Origin: CADEFX01 sp050260355
GTDB taxonomy: Bacteria > Pseudomonadota > Alphaproteobacteria > Rhizobiales > Hyphomicrobiaceae
NCBI GenBank assembly: GCA_050260355.1
Contig: JBLNBZ010000103.1
Coordinates: 1-64,000 of the forward strand
Direction: 5' to 3'
Length of the DNA: 64,000 bases
How positions within the stretch are numbered: the first letter of the stretch is position 1; every line of letters starts with the position of its first letter. Below are positions 50,377-59,928 of the stretch, in pieces. The position numbers and the translations under genes are program-made. The notes beneath the pieces are model-generated. The model saw only the letters and a list, made by a program, of their open reading frames with translations, had not been told where the DNA came from and did no database searches.

Positions 50377-52653
50377 GTGGCCCGAGGCAGGAAAAACGCG
50401 CCGAAGGCTTCCCCAAGCGGCCTCCCCACGAAATCCGCCATTCTCGACTTCATCAGCTCCGCCAAAGGCAGGGTCGGCAATCGCGAGATTGCGCGCGCCT
50501 TCGGTCTCAAAGGCAGCGACCGCATCGAGATGAAGCGGCTGCTCGGCGAGATGGCCGCCGAAGGCAGCCTGCTCGGCAATCGCAAATCCTTCAAGCGACC
50601 CGGCCGCCTCCCGCCCGTGGTGGTGATGGAGATCGTGGCGCGCGACGATGAGGGCGAGTTGATCGCCGAGCCCGCGGTCTGGGAGAGCGAGGAAGGCCCG
50701 CGCCCGCGCGCGCTGGTGCTGGGCTCGCGCGACCGCAAGCGCAGCTCGGATCTGGCGCTGTCGATCGGTGACCGCATTCTGGCGCACACGGAGCGGCTCG
50801 AGACGGCGGACGTGTTCGGCTACCTCTACGAATGCACGCCGATCCGCAAGCTGCCGCGCGAGAAGCGACGCCAGCTCGGCATCTTTCGCGCACACGCGCG
50901 CGGCGGCGGCAGCATTGAGCCGATCGATCGGCGGGAGCTCAAGTCCTGGCCCGTGCGGGCCGGCAACGAGGGCGGCGCACGCGAGGGCGATCTCGTGCGC
51001 TTCGACATCGTGCGTGCGCACCGACAGGGCGTGCCCGAGGCGCGCATCGTCGAGACGCTCGGCAATCCCGACGACCAGCGCCAGATCAGTCTCATTGCCG
51101 TGCATGCGCACGGATTGCGCGATGAGTTTCCCCACCCGGTCCTGGCCGAGCTGCGGGACCTGCCCTCTCCCGACCTCCACAAGCGCACCGATCTGCGCAA
51201 CCTGCCTCTGCTGACCATCGATCCGGAGGATGCGCGCGACCACGACGACGCCGTGCACGCGGTCGCCGACGACAACCCGAGAAACGCGGGCGGCTTCATC
51301 GTCACGGTCGCCATCGCGGACGTGGCGTATTATGTGCGGCCCGGCTCCCGTCTCGACCGCGAGGCCAGCCTGCGCGGCAACTCGGTCTATTTCCCTGACC
51401 GCGTGGTGCCGATGCTACCCGAGAAGATCTCCAATGATCTGTGCTCGCTGCGCGAGGGCGAGGACCGTCCTTGCATGGCAGTGCGCATGGTCTTCGACGC
51501 CAAGGGCAACAAGCGCAGCCACACGTTTCACCGTGCGGCCATGCGGTCCGTCGCCAAGCTCAGCTACCGGGAGGCGCAGGCTGCCATCGACGGCAGGCCC
51601 AGCGCCAAATGCGAGCCCCTGCTCGACACCGCGCTGCGGCCGCTATGGCAAGCCTACGCAGCCTTGAAGGCCGCGCGCGACCGGCGCGCGCCGCTCGACC
51701 TCGACCTGCCCGAGCGCAAGATCCTGCTCGACGGCAACGGCCGTGTATCGCGCGTCGTGGTGCCCGAGCGCCTGGACGCGCACCGGCTGATCGAGGAGTT
51801 CATGATCCAGGCCAACGTGGCGGCCGCCGAAACGCTCGAGGAGAAGCGCTCGCCCGTCGTCTATCGGGTGCACGAGCCGCCCAGCAAGGAGAAGCTTGCT
51901 GCTCTGCGCGAGTTTCTGGACAGCCTCGATCTCAAGCTGCCGACCGGCGAGCGGCTGAAGCCTGCGCATTTCAACGGTGTGCTCGAGCGCGCCAAGGCTC
52001 TGCCGGTTGCGGACCTCGTCAACGAGGTGGTGCTGCGCGCGCAGGCGCAGGCGGAGTACGCTGTCCAGAACGCGGGCCACTTCGGCCTCAACCTGCAGCG
52101 CTACGCGCACTTCACGTCCCCCATTCGCCGCTATGCCGACCTCCTGGTCCACCGGTCGCTCGTACGCGCTCTGCACTTCGGGCCCGGGGGGCTGTCGCGC
52201 GAGGAAGAGCCCGAGCTTGCCGAGACGGCACGATCCATCTCTGAGGCCGAGCGGCGGGCCATGGCGGCAGAGCGGGAGACGGTCGACCGCCTGATCTCGG
52301 CCTTTCTCGCAGATCGGGTCGGCGCCGAGTTCCCAGCGCGCATCTCCGGGGTCACGCGGTCGGGCCTGTTTGTGCGCCTCAGGGAGACGGGGGCGGATGG
52401 CTTCGTCCCCGCCTCGACGCTGGGCGGCGACTATTGGCGCCATGACGAAGCGTCTCATGCCCTTGTCGGAGACCGGACGGGCCTTACTTTCAGGCTTGGG
52501 GATGATGTCGACGTAAGGCTCGTGGAAGCCATTCCAACCGCCGGTGCCCTTCGCTTCGAGATGTTATCGGAGCCCCGGCGGGAGGCGGCGGGCACGAGGC
52601 GCCGGCGCCACTCCGGAGCCATGCGTTTTCGCGGTCGAAGCCGGCGTTTCTGA
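50377..52653 (+). CDS. rnr: Ribonuclease R
   Basis: 758 residues. 3'-5' exoribonuclease that degrades structured RNA. It has an N-terminal winged helix (REIARAFGLKGSDRIEMKRL), cold-shock domains, the RNB catalytic domain with IDPEDARDHDDAVHAV (metal Asp residues), SPIRRYADLLVHRSL, and a C-terminal S1 domain (GVTRSGLFVRLRETGADGFV). The start is GTG, 12 bases after topA stops. The Arg-rich tail RRRRHSGAMRFRGRSRRF is usual. Confidence 0.97.
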   Translation: MARGRKNAPKASPSGLPTKSAILDFISSAKGRVGNREIARAFGLKGSDRIEMKRLLGEMAAEGSLLGNRKSFKRPGRLPPVVVMEIVARDDEGELIAEPAVWESEEGPRPRALVLGSRDRKRSSDLALSIGDRILAHTERLETADVFGYLYECTPIRKLPREKRRQLGIFRAHARGGGSIEPIDRRELKSWPVRAGNEGGAREGDLVRFDIVRAHRQGVPEARIVETLGNPDDQRQISLIAVHAHGLRDEFPHPVLAELRDLPSPDLHKRTDLRNLPLLTIDPEDARDHDDAVHAVADDNPRNAGGFIVTVAIADVAYYVRPGSRLDREASLRGNSVYFPDRVVPMLPEKISNDLCSLREGEDRPCMAVRMVFDAKGNKRSHTFHRAAMRSVAKLSYREAQAAIDGRPSAKCEPLLDTALRPLWQAYAALKAARDRRAPLDLDLPERKILLDGNGRVSRVVVPERLDAHRLIEEFMIQANVAAAETLEEKRSPVVYRVHEPPSKEKLAALREFLDSLDLKLPTGERLKPAHFNGVLERAKALPVADLVNEVVLRAQAQAEYAVQNAGHFGLNLQRYAHFTSPIRRYADLLVHRSLVRALHFGPGGLSREEEPELAETARSISEAERRAMAAERETVDRLISAFLADRVGAEFPARISGVTRSGLFVRLRETGADGFVPASTLGGDYWRHDEASHALVGDRTGLTFRLGDDVDVRLVEAIPTAGALRFEMLSEPRREAAGTRRRRHSGAMRFRGRSRRF

Positions 52654-52719
52654 CACGGCTTGCGCTGTTTCGCGTCTTGACGCTGGCGCCTGGCTTTGAG
52701 ACCTCTTGCGCCTGACCGG

Positions 52720-53199
52720 ATGAAAACGATGCAAACTCTGACACCGACCCCGAGAACGACGGCCCGCTCCGTCCAGCAAGCGATGTGGCGCGGCGCCGCC
52801 GAGCGGTGTCCGGCATGCGGGGTGGGCCATCTTTTCCGCGCCTATCTCAAGATCGTCGACCGCTGCCCCAACTGCGGGGAAGAGTTGCATCATCATCGCG
52901 CCGACGATGCCCCGCCCTACTTCACCATTCTCATCGTCGGCCACGTTGTCATTGCCGGCGTTCTGTGGCTCGAGGAGGTCTTCGCTCCGGCCGCATGGGT
53001 GCAGGCGGCGGTCTGGATACCGTTGACCTTCCTGCTGACGCTGGCTTTGCTGCCGCGTGTCAAGGGCGCGTTGGTCGGGTTACAGTGGGCGCTCAGGATG
53101 CACGGCTTCGGTGGTGTGGCCGAGGGACCACAAGAGCCGCTGCCTAGTCTGCCGCGGTTGAGCGCGGGCGTTACAATCACACGGGGAGGGAAGGGGTGA
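52720..53199 (+). CDS. DUF983 family membrane protein
   Basis: 159 residues. A zinc ribbon (RCPACGVGHLFRAYLK, RCPNCGEEL) precedes two or three membrane helices (YFTILIVGHVVIAGVLWL, VWIPLTFLLTLALLP). Conserved in alphaproteobacteria, often next to rnr or cox genes; function unknown. It overlaps the NUDIX gene by four bases (GTGA). Confidence 0.88.
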   Translation: MKTMQTLTPTPRTTARSVQQAMWRGAAERCPACGVGHLFRAYLKIVDRCPNCGEELHHHRADDAPPYFTILIVGHVVIAGVLWLEEVFAPAAWVQAAVWIPLTFLLTLALLPRVKGALVGLQWALRMHGFGGVAEGPQEPLPSLPRLSAGVTITRGGKG

Positions 53200-53951
53200 G
53201 TAGTGCCAGCGCTTCGCAGGCCTCCGACACAAAAGCGAAGCTGCCGACTTTGCGTCCCCGGGACGCAGCGACTCTGATCATCGTCGATCGCACCGCCGCA
53301 GCCGCACGCGTGCTGCTCGGCAAGCGACGCACAGACCTGAAATTCATGCCAGGAAAGTACGTCTTCCCCGGCGGGCGCGTCGACAAGGCCGATCGCTACG
53401 CAACGGCCGCCGATGACCTCGACGAGAGCGAGAAGCGCAAGCTCCTGCTGGACATGAAAGGCGTGCCAAGTCCTGCGCGGGCGCGCGCACTCGCGCTTGC
53501 CGCCGTCCGCGAGACCTATGAGGAAGCCGGCCTCATCATTGGCGGGCCCGTCGCGGACCATGCTCCGCCCAAATCGGATGCCTGGCGCCGATTTTACGAC
53601 ACGGGCTTCGTCCCCAAGCTCGCTCCGCTCACCTACTTTGCGCGCGCCATTACGCCGCCCGGCCGGCCACGGCGCTTCGATACGCGCTTCTTCTGCGTCG
53701 ATGCCGCCTCGATCGTGCATCGAACGCAGGCTCCCGAGGAGGAACTTTCCGGACTCGTGTGGATGACGCTCGAGGAGGCACGCACGCTCGATCTGCCGCC
53801 GATCACCCGCGTCATTCTCGAGGATCTCGCCGACCGGTTGAAGAGCGGCGTGCTGCACGATGCATCCGCGGCGGTGCCCTATTATCACAATAGGAACGGG
53901 AGTTTTAAACGCGAGCTGCTGCAGGTCGACGGCGCGGGCGAGCTGCCTTGA
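53196..53951 (+). CDS. NUDIX hydrolase
   Basis: 251 residues. The Nudix box appears as GGRVDKAD and later AVRETYEEAGLIIG, the box being interrupted by an insert of ~40 residues between the G and the REx2EE part, as in the alphaproteobacterial type related to CoA pyrophosphatases and NUDT19. Substrate unknown. GTG start overlaps the DUF983 gene, with GGGAGGG upstream. Confidence 0.88.
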   Translation: MSSASASQASDTKAKLPTLRPRDAATLIIVDRTAAAARVLLGKRRTDLKFMPGKYVFPGGRVDKADRYATAADDLDESEKRKLLLDMKGVPSPARARALALAAVRETYEEAGLIIGGPVADHAPPKSDAWRRFYDTGFVPKLAPLTYFARAITPPGRPRRFDTRFFCVDAASIVHRTQAPEEELSGLVWMTLEEARTLDLPPITRVILEDLADRLKSGVLHDASAAVPYYHNRNGSFKRELLQVDGAGELP

Positions 53952-54017
53952 CATCGATAACGCCGCCGATAGAGTGCGATTGATTGGCCGAGCAGGGATT
54001 GTATTAGCGAGAGCACC

Positions 54018-54185
54018 ATGGCAAAGCCCGTAACGCAGAAGATCAAGCTGCTGAGCACGGCTGGAACCGGCTTCTTCTATGTGACGAAGAAGAACCCGCG
54101 GACTGCGACCGACAAGCTTACATTCAAGAAGTACGATCCCGTTGCCAGGAAGCACGTCGCGTTCAAGGAGACGAAGATCAAGTAA
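54018..54185 (+). CDS. rpmG: Ribosomal protein bL33
   Basis: 55 residues starting MAKPVTQKIKLLSTAGTGFF and ending HVAFKETKIK; no CxxC zinc pairs, so this is the cysteine-free form. Large-subunit protein. It is too short to stand out except by similarity, which is strong. It is followed by a GC-rich hairpin (54193-54210) with no T-run. Confidence 0.97.
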   Translation: MAKPVTQKIKLLSTAGTGFFYVTKKNPRTATDKLTFKKYDPVARKHVAFKETKIK

Positions 54186-54851
54186 GCGGCATGCGGCGCC
54201 CCCGCGCCGCAGACTTGAGCAGCGCCCATTTCGTCTCGCGTTAAGCTGCTTTCACGCCTGATCAGTGAGTTCACAGAACAAGCCGTCGGAGCATCGCGTT
54301 TCCGGCGACGCCTCCGGCCGGGTCTGTGACCTTCTCGGCAGCGGGGTAAGTAGACCGAGGGGCCACAGACCACGGCACTAGACCAAGCGGAGAGCCAAAG
54401 AGGGCGTTGGTCATCCACTTGGCGTCCAGTCGGCCTTGCGTGGCATCTAACGAGGAGGCCACTCCAGCCACTACGGCCGACCGGTACCCCTCGAGGCCCG
54501 GGAGATGCGGCGGACCCAAGCCTCGAGAGGATTCTTTGATTAGCTTTTAGAAGATGCGCGCCAGCCCGCCGCTCCCGCTCTTCCAGCGCATGCCCCGTAG
54601 TCGTCCCTTATAGGATGGCAGATGTTCACGTAACCTGCAACGGATCGCACACGGATTGTTAACGCCGCGTCCAGTTGCAAATTGTTCTTAGATAGGGCCT
54701 TTTCGGTCCGAGCTTCGTGGGCAAGCCCCACCCAATCTCCCTCTGTCTCAAGAAAAAGGTCGTGCAGGAGTGCCGCGGCCAGAGTTGCTGCGGCCCCGCG
54801 GGGACAGCCAACCTTCCAAATATTTGTTGGGAATCAAACGATTTGCAGCGA
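54186..54851. other. Long intergenic region, no supportable gene
   Basis: 666 bases between rpmG and the end of pleD, large for this dense region. It opens with a hairpin (GCGGCGC/GCGCCGC, 54193-54210). A minus-strand frame at 54271-54519 (82 codons) has protein-like composition but no support. The part from 54540 to 54720 is AT-richer than its surroundings. It might hold a decayed gene or an RNA; I cannot name one. Confidence 0.5.
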
Positions 54852-56225
54852 CTACGCGGCCCTACCGGCGACGCGGTTGCGGCCTTCGTGCTTGGCTGCA
54901 TAGAGGGCCTGATCCGCACGCCTGAACAGTGCTTCGGCCGTGTCGTCGGCGAAGCCTAGCGCCGCCAGCCCGATACTTACCGTAATGCACACCTCGGTGG
55001 TTGGACCCACCCGGAACGCTTCCGAAGCCACGCCGGTGCGCAGCCGCTCCGCGACGTGTGCTGCTCCAGCCAGATCCGTGTCCGGCATGACACACACGAA
55101 CTCCTCGCCTCCGAACCGGCACGTGAGATCGATACCGCGCGTGCTGCCGCGGAAGCGCAAAGCAAATTCGCGCAACACGGCATCTCCGACATCGTGACCG
55201 TGCCTATCGTTGATTGATTTGAAGTGGTCGATATCGGCGATCAGCAACGACAGCGGTTGCCGCAGGTCGAGTGCCCGCGCCGCCAGCGTCTTCAGGTGCT
55301 CCTCGAAATAGCGCCGGTTTTGAAGACCCGTAAGCGGATCGATGATGGCAAGCTCCACGCTGCGCTCGAGATTGACGCGCAGGATGTCCACCTGCCGCTT
55401 TCGCCTGATCTGCGTGCGCACACGTGCCAGCATCTCGGCGCGATCGATCGGGCGGACCAGGTAATCGTTGACGCCCATGTCGAGGGCGCGCAGCAGGCGC
55501 GTCTCCTCGTGCGGCTCGACCACCACGATGATCGGCAGGTGCCGCATGCGATCGAGCGAGCGCACCTGCGCGCAAAGCCGCAAGCCATCCACATTTGCCA
55601 GATTGAGGCTGACGATCAGCAGGTCGCAGCCCTCCTCGGCGATCCTCAACAAGGCGGCGTGAGGCTCCTCCTCGGCCGTGACCGAATGGCACCTGGCTAG
55701 AACCTCGACCATGCGGGCCGCACTGCGCGCATGGTCCTCGACCAGCACAACGCGGCCCCGTTCCTCGATCTCCGGCAGCTTGGCACCGACCGCCGGAGCG
55801 CCGAGCCCCATGTCGTGAATGGTCGCCGCGCGCAGCATCAGCTCGTCGTTCAGCACCTTCATACGTGCGAGATTCTTAACGCGCGTGATGAGGGCGATAT
55901 CGTCCACCGGCTTGGCCAGGAAGTCGTCGGCGCCGGCGTCGAGGCCCTGCACCTTGTCGGACGGCTGATCCAGCGCGGTCACCATGATGACCGGCACGTG
56001 CGCCGTCTTTGGATTTTGCTTGATGCGCCGGCAGACCTCGAAGCCGTCCATGCCGGGCATCATCACGTCGAGAAGCACGACATCGACCCGTTCACGGGCA
56101 CAAATGTCGAGCGCCTCCTTGCCGCTGTAGGCGGTCAGCGTCTCGAAATACTCGGCCGAAAGGCGCGCCGTCAGCAGCTTGACGTTGGCGTGGATATCAT
56201 CGACGACGAGGACGCGGGCGGTCAT
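54852..56225 (-). CDS. pleD: Response regulator diguanylate cyclase PleD
   Basis: 457 residues: REC1 (phosphoacceptor Asp in VVLLDVMMPGMDGFE), REC2 adaptor, GGDEF domain with active site RFGGEEFVCV and the inhibitory site RGID five residues before it. It makes cyclic-di-GMP when phosphorylated and dimerised, acting at the cell pole in Caulobacter. The ATG at 56225 follows GGAGGTTCCCA. It is 22 bases downstream of divK, forming the conserved divK-pleD operon. Confidence 0.97.
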   Translation of the reverse strand: MTARVLVVDDIHANVKLLTARLSAEYFETLTAYSGKEALDICARERVDVVLLDVMMPGMDGFEVCRRIKQNPKTAHVPVIMVTALDQPSDKVQGLDAGADDFLAKPVDDIALITRVKNLARMKVLNDELMLRAATIHDMGLGAPAVGAKLPEIEERGRVVLVEDHARSAARMVEVLARCHSVTAEEEPHAALLRIAEEGCDLLIVSLNLANVDGLRLCAQVRSLDRMRHLPIIVVVEPHEETRLLRALDMGVNDYLVRPIDRAEMLARVRTQIRRKRQVDILRVNLERSVELAIIDPLTGLQNRRYFEEHLKTLAARALDLRQPLSLLIADIDHFKSINDRHGHDVGDAVLREFALRFRGSTRGIDLTCRFGGEEFVCVMPDTDLAGAAHVAERLRTGVASEAFRVGPTTEVCITVSIGLAALGFADDTAEALFRRADQALYAAKHEGRNRVAGRAA

Positions 56226-56247
56226 TGGGAACCTCCGGGCGCCGGCC

Positions 56248-56616
56248 TCAAGCCTCGCCGATGAACCGCCGCACCGTCTCGATGAACATGCTTACTGAGA
56301 TCGGCTTGGAAATATAGGCCTCGCAGCCCCCCTGCCGTATTCGCTCCTCGTCACCCTTCATGGCAAAGGCTGTAACTGCGATCACCGGGATGGCGCGCAG
56401 CTCATCATCCTCCTTGAGCCACTTGGTCACCTCGAGGCCGGATACCTCGGGAAGCTGGATGTCCATCAAAATCAGATCCGGCCGGCGCTGACGTGCGAGC
56501 GCCAGCGCCTCCATGCCGTTGCGCGTCTGCAGTGTGTGATAGCCATGCGCGTCGAGCAGATCGTGGAAGAGCTTCATATTGAGCTCGTTATCCTCCACGA
56601 TGAGCACGGTCTTCAC
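56248..56616 (-). CDS. divK: Single-domain response regulator DivK
   Basis: About 122 residues of receiver domain: VLIVEDNELNMKLFHDLLDA, phosphoacceptor Asp in LILMDIQLPEVSGLEVTKWL, and AFAMKGDEERIRQGGCEAYI with SKPIS. These match DivK nearly throughout. It controls CckA/CtrA through DivJ, PleC and DivL. The start is chosen at GTG 56616 (VKTVLIVEDN) because it follows GAGGG and gives normal length; an ATG at 56676 adds 20 residues. Confidence 0.94.
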   Translation of the reverse strand: MKTVLIVEDNELNMKLFHDLLDAHGYHTLQTRNGMEALALARQRRPDLILMDIQLPEVSGLEVTKWLKEDDELRAIPVIAVTAFAMKGDEERIRQGGCEAYISKPISVSMFIETVRRFIGEA

Positions 56617-56806
56617 CGCACCCTCGACGCGAGGCCTGCGACCCTCGATCGTGCGCATGCTTTCCTGGTACGTCATGGGCTCGCCTGCTCGCGCTCCGCC
56701 CCGCCCTCTTGCACCGATTCGAGGGAGCTGCTGGGATCGAGTTTCCAGCAAAACGCTAACGAACTGTTTAATACGGTGTGAACGCGGTTAAGCAGGAGTT
56801 TCTTCA

Positions 56807-57109
56807 ATGTTTCACCGGCGGAGTGGCAGGCAGCCCCCGAATCGGGAGACCGCCGAGGGGATCGCTGCCAACGCGCTCGCGTTCGTTGCCGCCGATGCCC
56901 GGCGCCTGGGCCAATTCCTTTCCGCAACAGGCCTTTCGCCGGACGAGCTTCGACGGCGCGCGTCGAGCCCAGGCATACTGCTGGCAATCCTGGATTATCT
57001 CCTCCAGGAGGAATCGCTGCTCCTCGTCTTCGCAGCGAATGCCGGCATCGACCCTGCTGACGTGGGCCCCGCGCGCCAGCTCCTTGCCGGCTCGACCTCT
57101 GGAGAGTGA
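56807..57109 (+). CDS. DUF3572 family protein
   Basis: 100 residues, helical (AEGIAANALAFVAADARRLG, FLSATGLSPDELRRRASSPG, LLAILDYLLQEESLLLVFAA). A short alphaproteobacterial family commonly next to divK/pleD; function unknown. ATG 56807 follows AGGAG. It is four bases ahead of the ROK kinase. Confidence 0.85.
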   Translation: MFHRRSGRQPPNRETAEGIAANALAFVAADARRLGQFLSATGLSPDELRRRASSPGILLAILDYLLQEESLLLVFAANAGIDPADVGPARQLLAGSTSGE

Positions 57110-57113
57110 AGGG

Positions 57114-58028
57114 ATGAGCGACGGCCGCCCGCAGCTCAGAATCGGCATCGACCTCGGCGGTACCAAGATCGAGGGCGCGGTGCTGCGGGCCGACCGCAGC
57201 GAGCTTGCCCGCTATCGCATCCCCACTCCGCGCAACGATTATCAGGGCACCATCGAGGCGGTCGCGGGACTCATTGTCAGGCTGGAGGAGGCTTGCGGCA
57301 CGCAAGGCAGCATCGGCATCGGCATCCCCGGGTCCGTCTCGCCCCGCACAGGCCTCGTGCAGAACGCCAACTCGACATGGCTCAACGGCCGAAGCTTCGA
57401 TCGCGATCTCGCGCACCGCCTCGGCCGGCCGGTGCGGCTTGCCAACGATGCCAACTGCTTTGCTTTATCCGAAGCCATCGACGGCGCGGCGGCGGGCGCA
57501 CGCTCCGTGTTCGGCGTCATCCTCGGTACGGGTTGCGGCGGCGGACTCGTGCACGACGGCAGACTCATCGACGGCCCACGCGGCATCGGTGGCGAGTGGG
57601 GCCACAATCCGCTGCCCTGGAGCAGCGCTGACGAGCATCCCGGTCCACGCTGCTGGTGCGGGCGGCTCGGTTGCATGGAGACGTGGGTTTCGGGGCCCGC
57701 GCTCGCCGCCGATCATGCGCGCGCAACCGGCGAGAACATCAGCGCTGAAGATGTTGCGCGCCGCGCAGTTGCCGGCGATGCGTCAGCATGCGCCACGCTC
57801 GACCGGCACGCGTCGCGCCTCGCCCGCGGCCTCGCTGCGGTGATCAACGTGTTCGATCCCGAGGTGATCGTGCTCGGTGGCGGCCTTTCCCGCTTGAAGC
57901 ATCTCTACGATCGCCTTCCTGCCCTCTGCGCGCCGCACATCTTCGCCGAGCATGCCGAAATCAAGGTTCTGCCGCCCAGGTGGGGTGATGCCAGCGGCGT
58001 ACGCGGCGCAGCTTGGCTTTGGGATTAA
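57114..58028 (+). CDS. ROK family sugar kinase
   Basis: 304 residues. The phosphate loop IGIDLGGTKIEGAVL, catalytic Asp in LANDANCFALSEA, the glycine-rich GVILGTGCGGGLVHDGR and the zinc-binding CWCGRLGCMETWVSGPAL. Probably a fructokinase, glucokinase or N-acetylglucosamine kinase. It starts four bases after DUF3572 and is likely co-transcribed. Confidence 0.92.
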   Translation: MSDGRPQLRIGIDLGGTKIEGAVLRADRSELARYRIPTPRNDYQGTIEAVAGLIVRLEEACGTQGSIGIGIPGSVSPRTGLVQNANSTWLNGRSFDRDLAHRLGRPVRLANDANCFALSEAIDGAAAGARSVFGVILGTGCGGGLVHDGRLIDGPRGIGGEWGHNPLPWSSADEHPGPRCWCGRLGCMETWVSGPALAADHARATGENISAEDVARRAVAGDASACATLDRHASRLARGLAAVINVFDPEVIVLGGGLSRLKHLYDRLPALCAPHIFAEHAEIKVLPPRWGDASGVRGAAWLWD

Positions 58029-58114
58029 CGGGCGCCTCGCCTGCGAAAAGACACGGTGTTTGCCCAAGACGGAACTCCAGAGAGTCCGTAGACGTTGTTC
58101 CGTTCGGTTCGGAC

Positions 58115-59782
58115 ATGGACATATTCCATCTTCGTTTCTCCCGATGGTGGCTCGCCCTGTCGCTCGCTGTGAAATTCGGGCTTGGTGCCTGTCTCGCGCT
58201 GGCGCTGATCGGCGGCCCGCAACGCAGCGCAGCGCTTGCACCGGTCCCTTCAGGACAAGGGGTGCAGCCGGGCAATCCGGTCGAGCTGGTGCAGGCACGC
58301 AAGAAGAGGCGCTTAACGCGCGCACAGCGCCGCGCAGCACGAGAGCGAGAGCGCATAGCCGCCGAGCAGAAGGAGAAGACCGAAGCGGAGAGGCGCGAGC
58401 AGGCTGCCCGAGAGGAGAAGGAGCGGGCAGAAGCCGAAGAACGCGAGAAGGCCGCGCGCGAGGAGCAGGCCAAGCTCGAGGCCGAGCAGCGCGAAAGAGC
58501 TCTGCGCGAGGAGCGCGAGCGTGCCGATGCGGAGCAGCAGGCGCGTCGACGCAAAGGCAAGGCGAGCGCCAAGCAGAAAGATGAGACCGGAGGCCGCACG
58601 GCCGATCGCGTGTCCCCTTCCGTGCCGGGCGATGCCAGCGGCAATCCTCTGCCGCCCGCAGGCGGACAGATGGCAACCGATCCCGGCAACCCTAATGACC
58701 GCGCCAGCGAGAGCGCAAAAAGCAGGGAGAGCTCGAACAGGTTGCCGATTCCAGGCGATCAGCCGCCTGCCCCGGCCGAAGCCGAGCCCGAGAAGCAGGT
58801 GTGGACAGACGCTGAGGTGATCGACGCATTGCGCGAGTGTGTGCGCCTGCTCGCACCCATAGCCGCGTTTGTCGATGTCTCGGCCCCCATGCGCAGTGGC
58901 CAATGCGGCGCCCCCGCGCCCGTGCTGTTGCGGCGGGTCGGTGCGAGCACACCCGTCGAGATCAGTCCGCCGGCGGTCGTCAATTGCCGCATGGTGGCCA
59001 AGCTGCACGAGTGGGTCGAGGGCACGCTGCAGCCGGCCGCACGCGAAACCTTCAACGCGCCGGTGCGCCGGCTCATCAACGCCTCCGGCTATGTTTGCCG
59101 CAATCGCAACGGCACCAGCGTCGACAAGATCAGCGAGCACGCTTTCGCCAACGCGCTCGACATCTCGACCTTCGTTACGGCTGACGGTCGCAGCATCGAT
59201 GTGCTGTCGAACTGGGGGAAGACCGAGCGCGATTTGCGCGCCATGGCGCTGGCCAAGGCCGAAGCCGAGAAGGCCAAGGCCGAGGCGGAGCGGCAGGCCA
59301 AAGCCGCCGCAGCAGAGAAGGCCCAGAAAGCCAAGGGCAAAGACGCTGAGCCGGCAACCCAAGCCGCCAAGTCAGGCAAGGAGGCGCCTCAGTCGGATGA
59401 ACCCGACAAATCGCAGCACCCGGCACCGAAACAGCCGCTGAAGCCGCGCGACGGTGCCAGCACCAAGACGGGGCGCGGCAAGGCCCATGAACCGGAGGTC
59501 GTGCAAGAGCGCATTCCGCTGCCCGGCCAAGCCAAGGATGGACAGACCAAGCGCACCTTGGCGAGCAACGATCGCAATGCGCCAGGAGCCGATCCGCGCA
59601 CGCTGCGCGATGTCACCGTCGAGGCGCCCGTCATTACAAAGGAAGGCGCCTTCCTGCGCCGCCTGCACAAGGGGGCCTGCGGGATCTTCGGCACGGTCCT
59701 CGGGCCGGAGGCCAACGAGGCCCACCGCAACCACTTCCATCTCGATCTGGCGCCACGGCGGCGCAGCGCATACTGCGAGTGA
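58115..59782 (+). CDS. Extensin-like family protein with split catalytic domain
   Basis: 555 residues. N-terminal membrane anchor (LALSLAVKFGLGACLALALI), a highly charged helical region (about 60-155, with repeated AEREEK-like units), then an extensin-C domain part 1 (about 229-375, with SEHAFANALDISTF), a low-complexity insert of ~135 residues (KAEAEKAKAEAERQ), and part 2 (about 510-555, GAFLRRLHKGACGIFGTVLG and HRNHFHLDLAPRR). The HxxxxxxD and HxH ligands resemble LAS peptidases that act on peptidoglycan. Enzymatic function is not proved for the family. Confidence 0.82.
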   Translation: MDIFHLRFSRWWLALSLAVKFGLGACLALALIGGPQRSAALAPVPSGQGVQPGNPVELVQARKKRRLTRAQRRAARERERIAAEQKEKTEAERREQAAREEKERAEAEEREKAAREEQAKLEAEQRERALREERERADAEQQARRRKGKASAKQKDETGGRTADRVSPSVPGDASGNPLPPAGGQMATDPGNPNDRASESAKSRESSNRLPIPGDQPPAPAEAEPEKQVWTDAEVIDALRECVRLLAPIAAFVDVSAPMRSGQCGAPAPVLLRRVGASTPVEISPPAVVNCRMVAKLHEWVEGTLQPAARETFNAPVRRLINASGYVCRNRNGTSVDKISEHAFANALDISTFVTADGRSIDVLSNWGKTERDLRAMALAKAEAEKAKAEAERQAKAAAAEKAQKAKGKDAEPATQAAKSGKEAPQSDEPDKSQHPAPKQPLKPRDGASTKTGRGKAHEPEVVQERIPLPGQAKDGQTKRTLASNDRNAPGADPRTLRDVTVEAPVITKEGAFLRRLHKGACGIFGTVLGPEANEAHRNHFHLDLAPRRRSAYCE

Positions 59783-59928
59783 CCGCGCGCCGTCCAGGCC
59801 GATTTTCAGCCGCCGCTCCACCTCGACGCCAGGCACGGAAGCCCGGCCACCGGCCGCAGTACAGGCTCGCTCGCCCCCTGCTCGGACGTGCTATAGGAAG
59901 GATAAGGATTTCGCCGGTCGGAGCCAAA

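Noticed and set aside
54271..54519. Minus-strand frame of 82 codons in the rpmG-pleD gap
   Set aside because: Composition is protein-like but there is no ribosome site, family or neighbour logic. Not annotated as a gene.
56751..56806. Possible CtrA-type site (CTAA ... TTTAA) between divK and DUF3572
   Set aside because: The half-sites are one base away from the standard spacing and one is degenerate, so it is not supportable.
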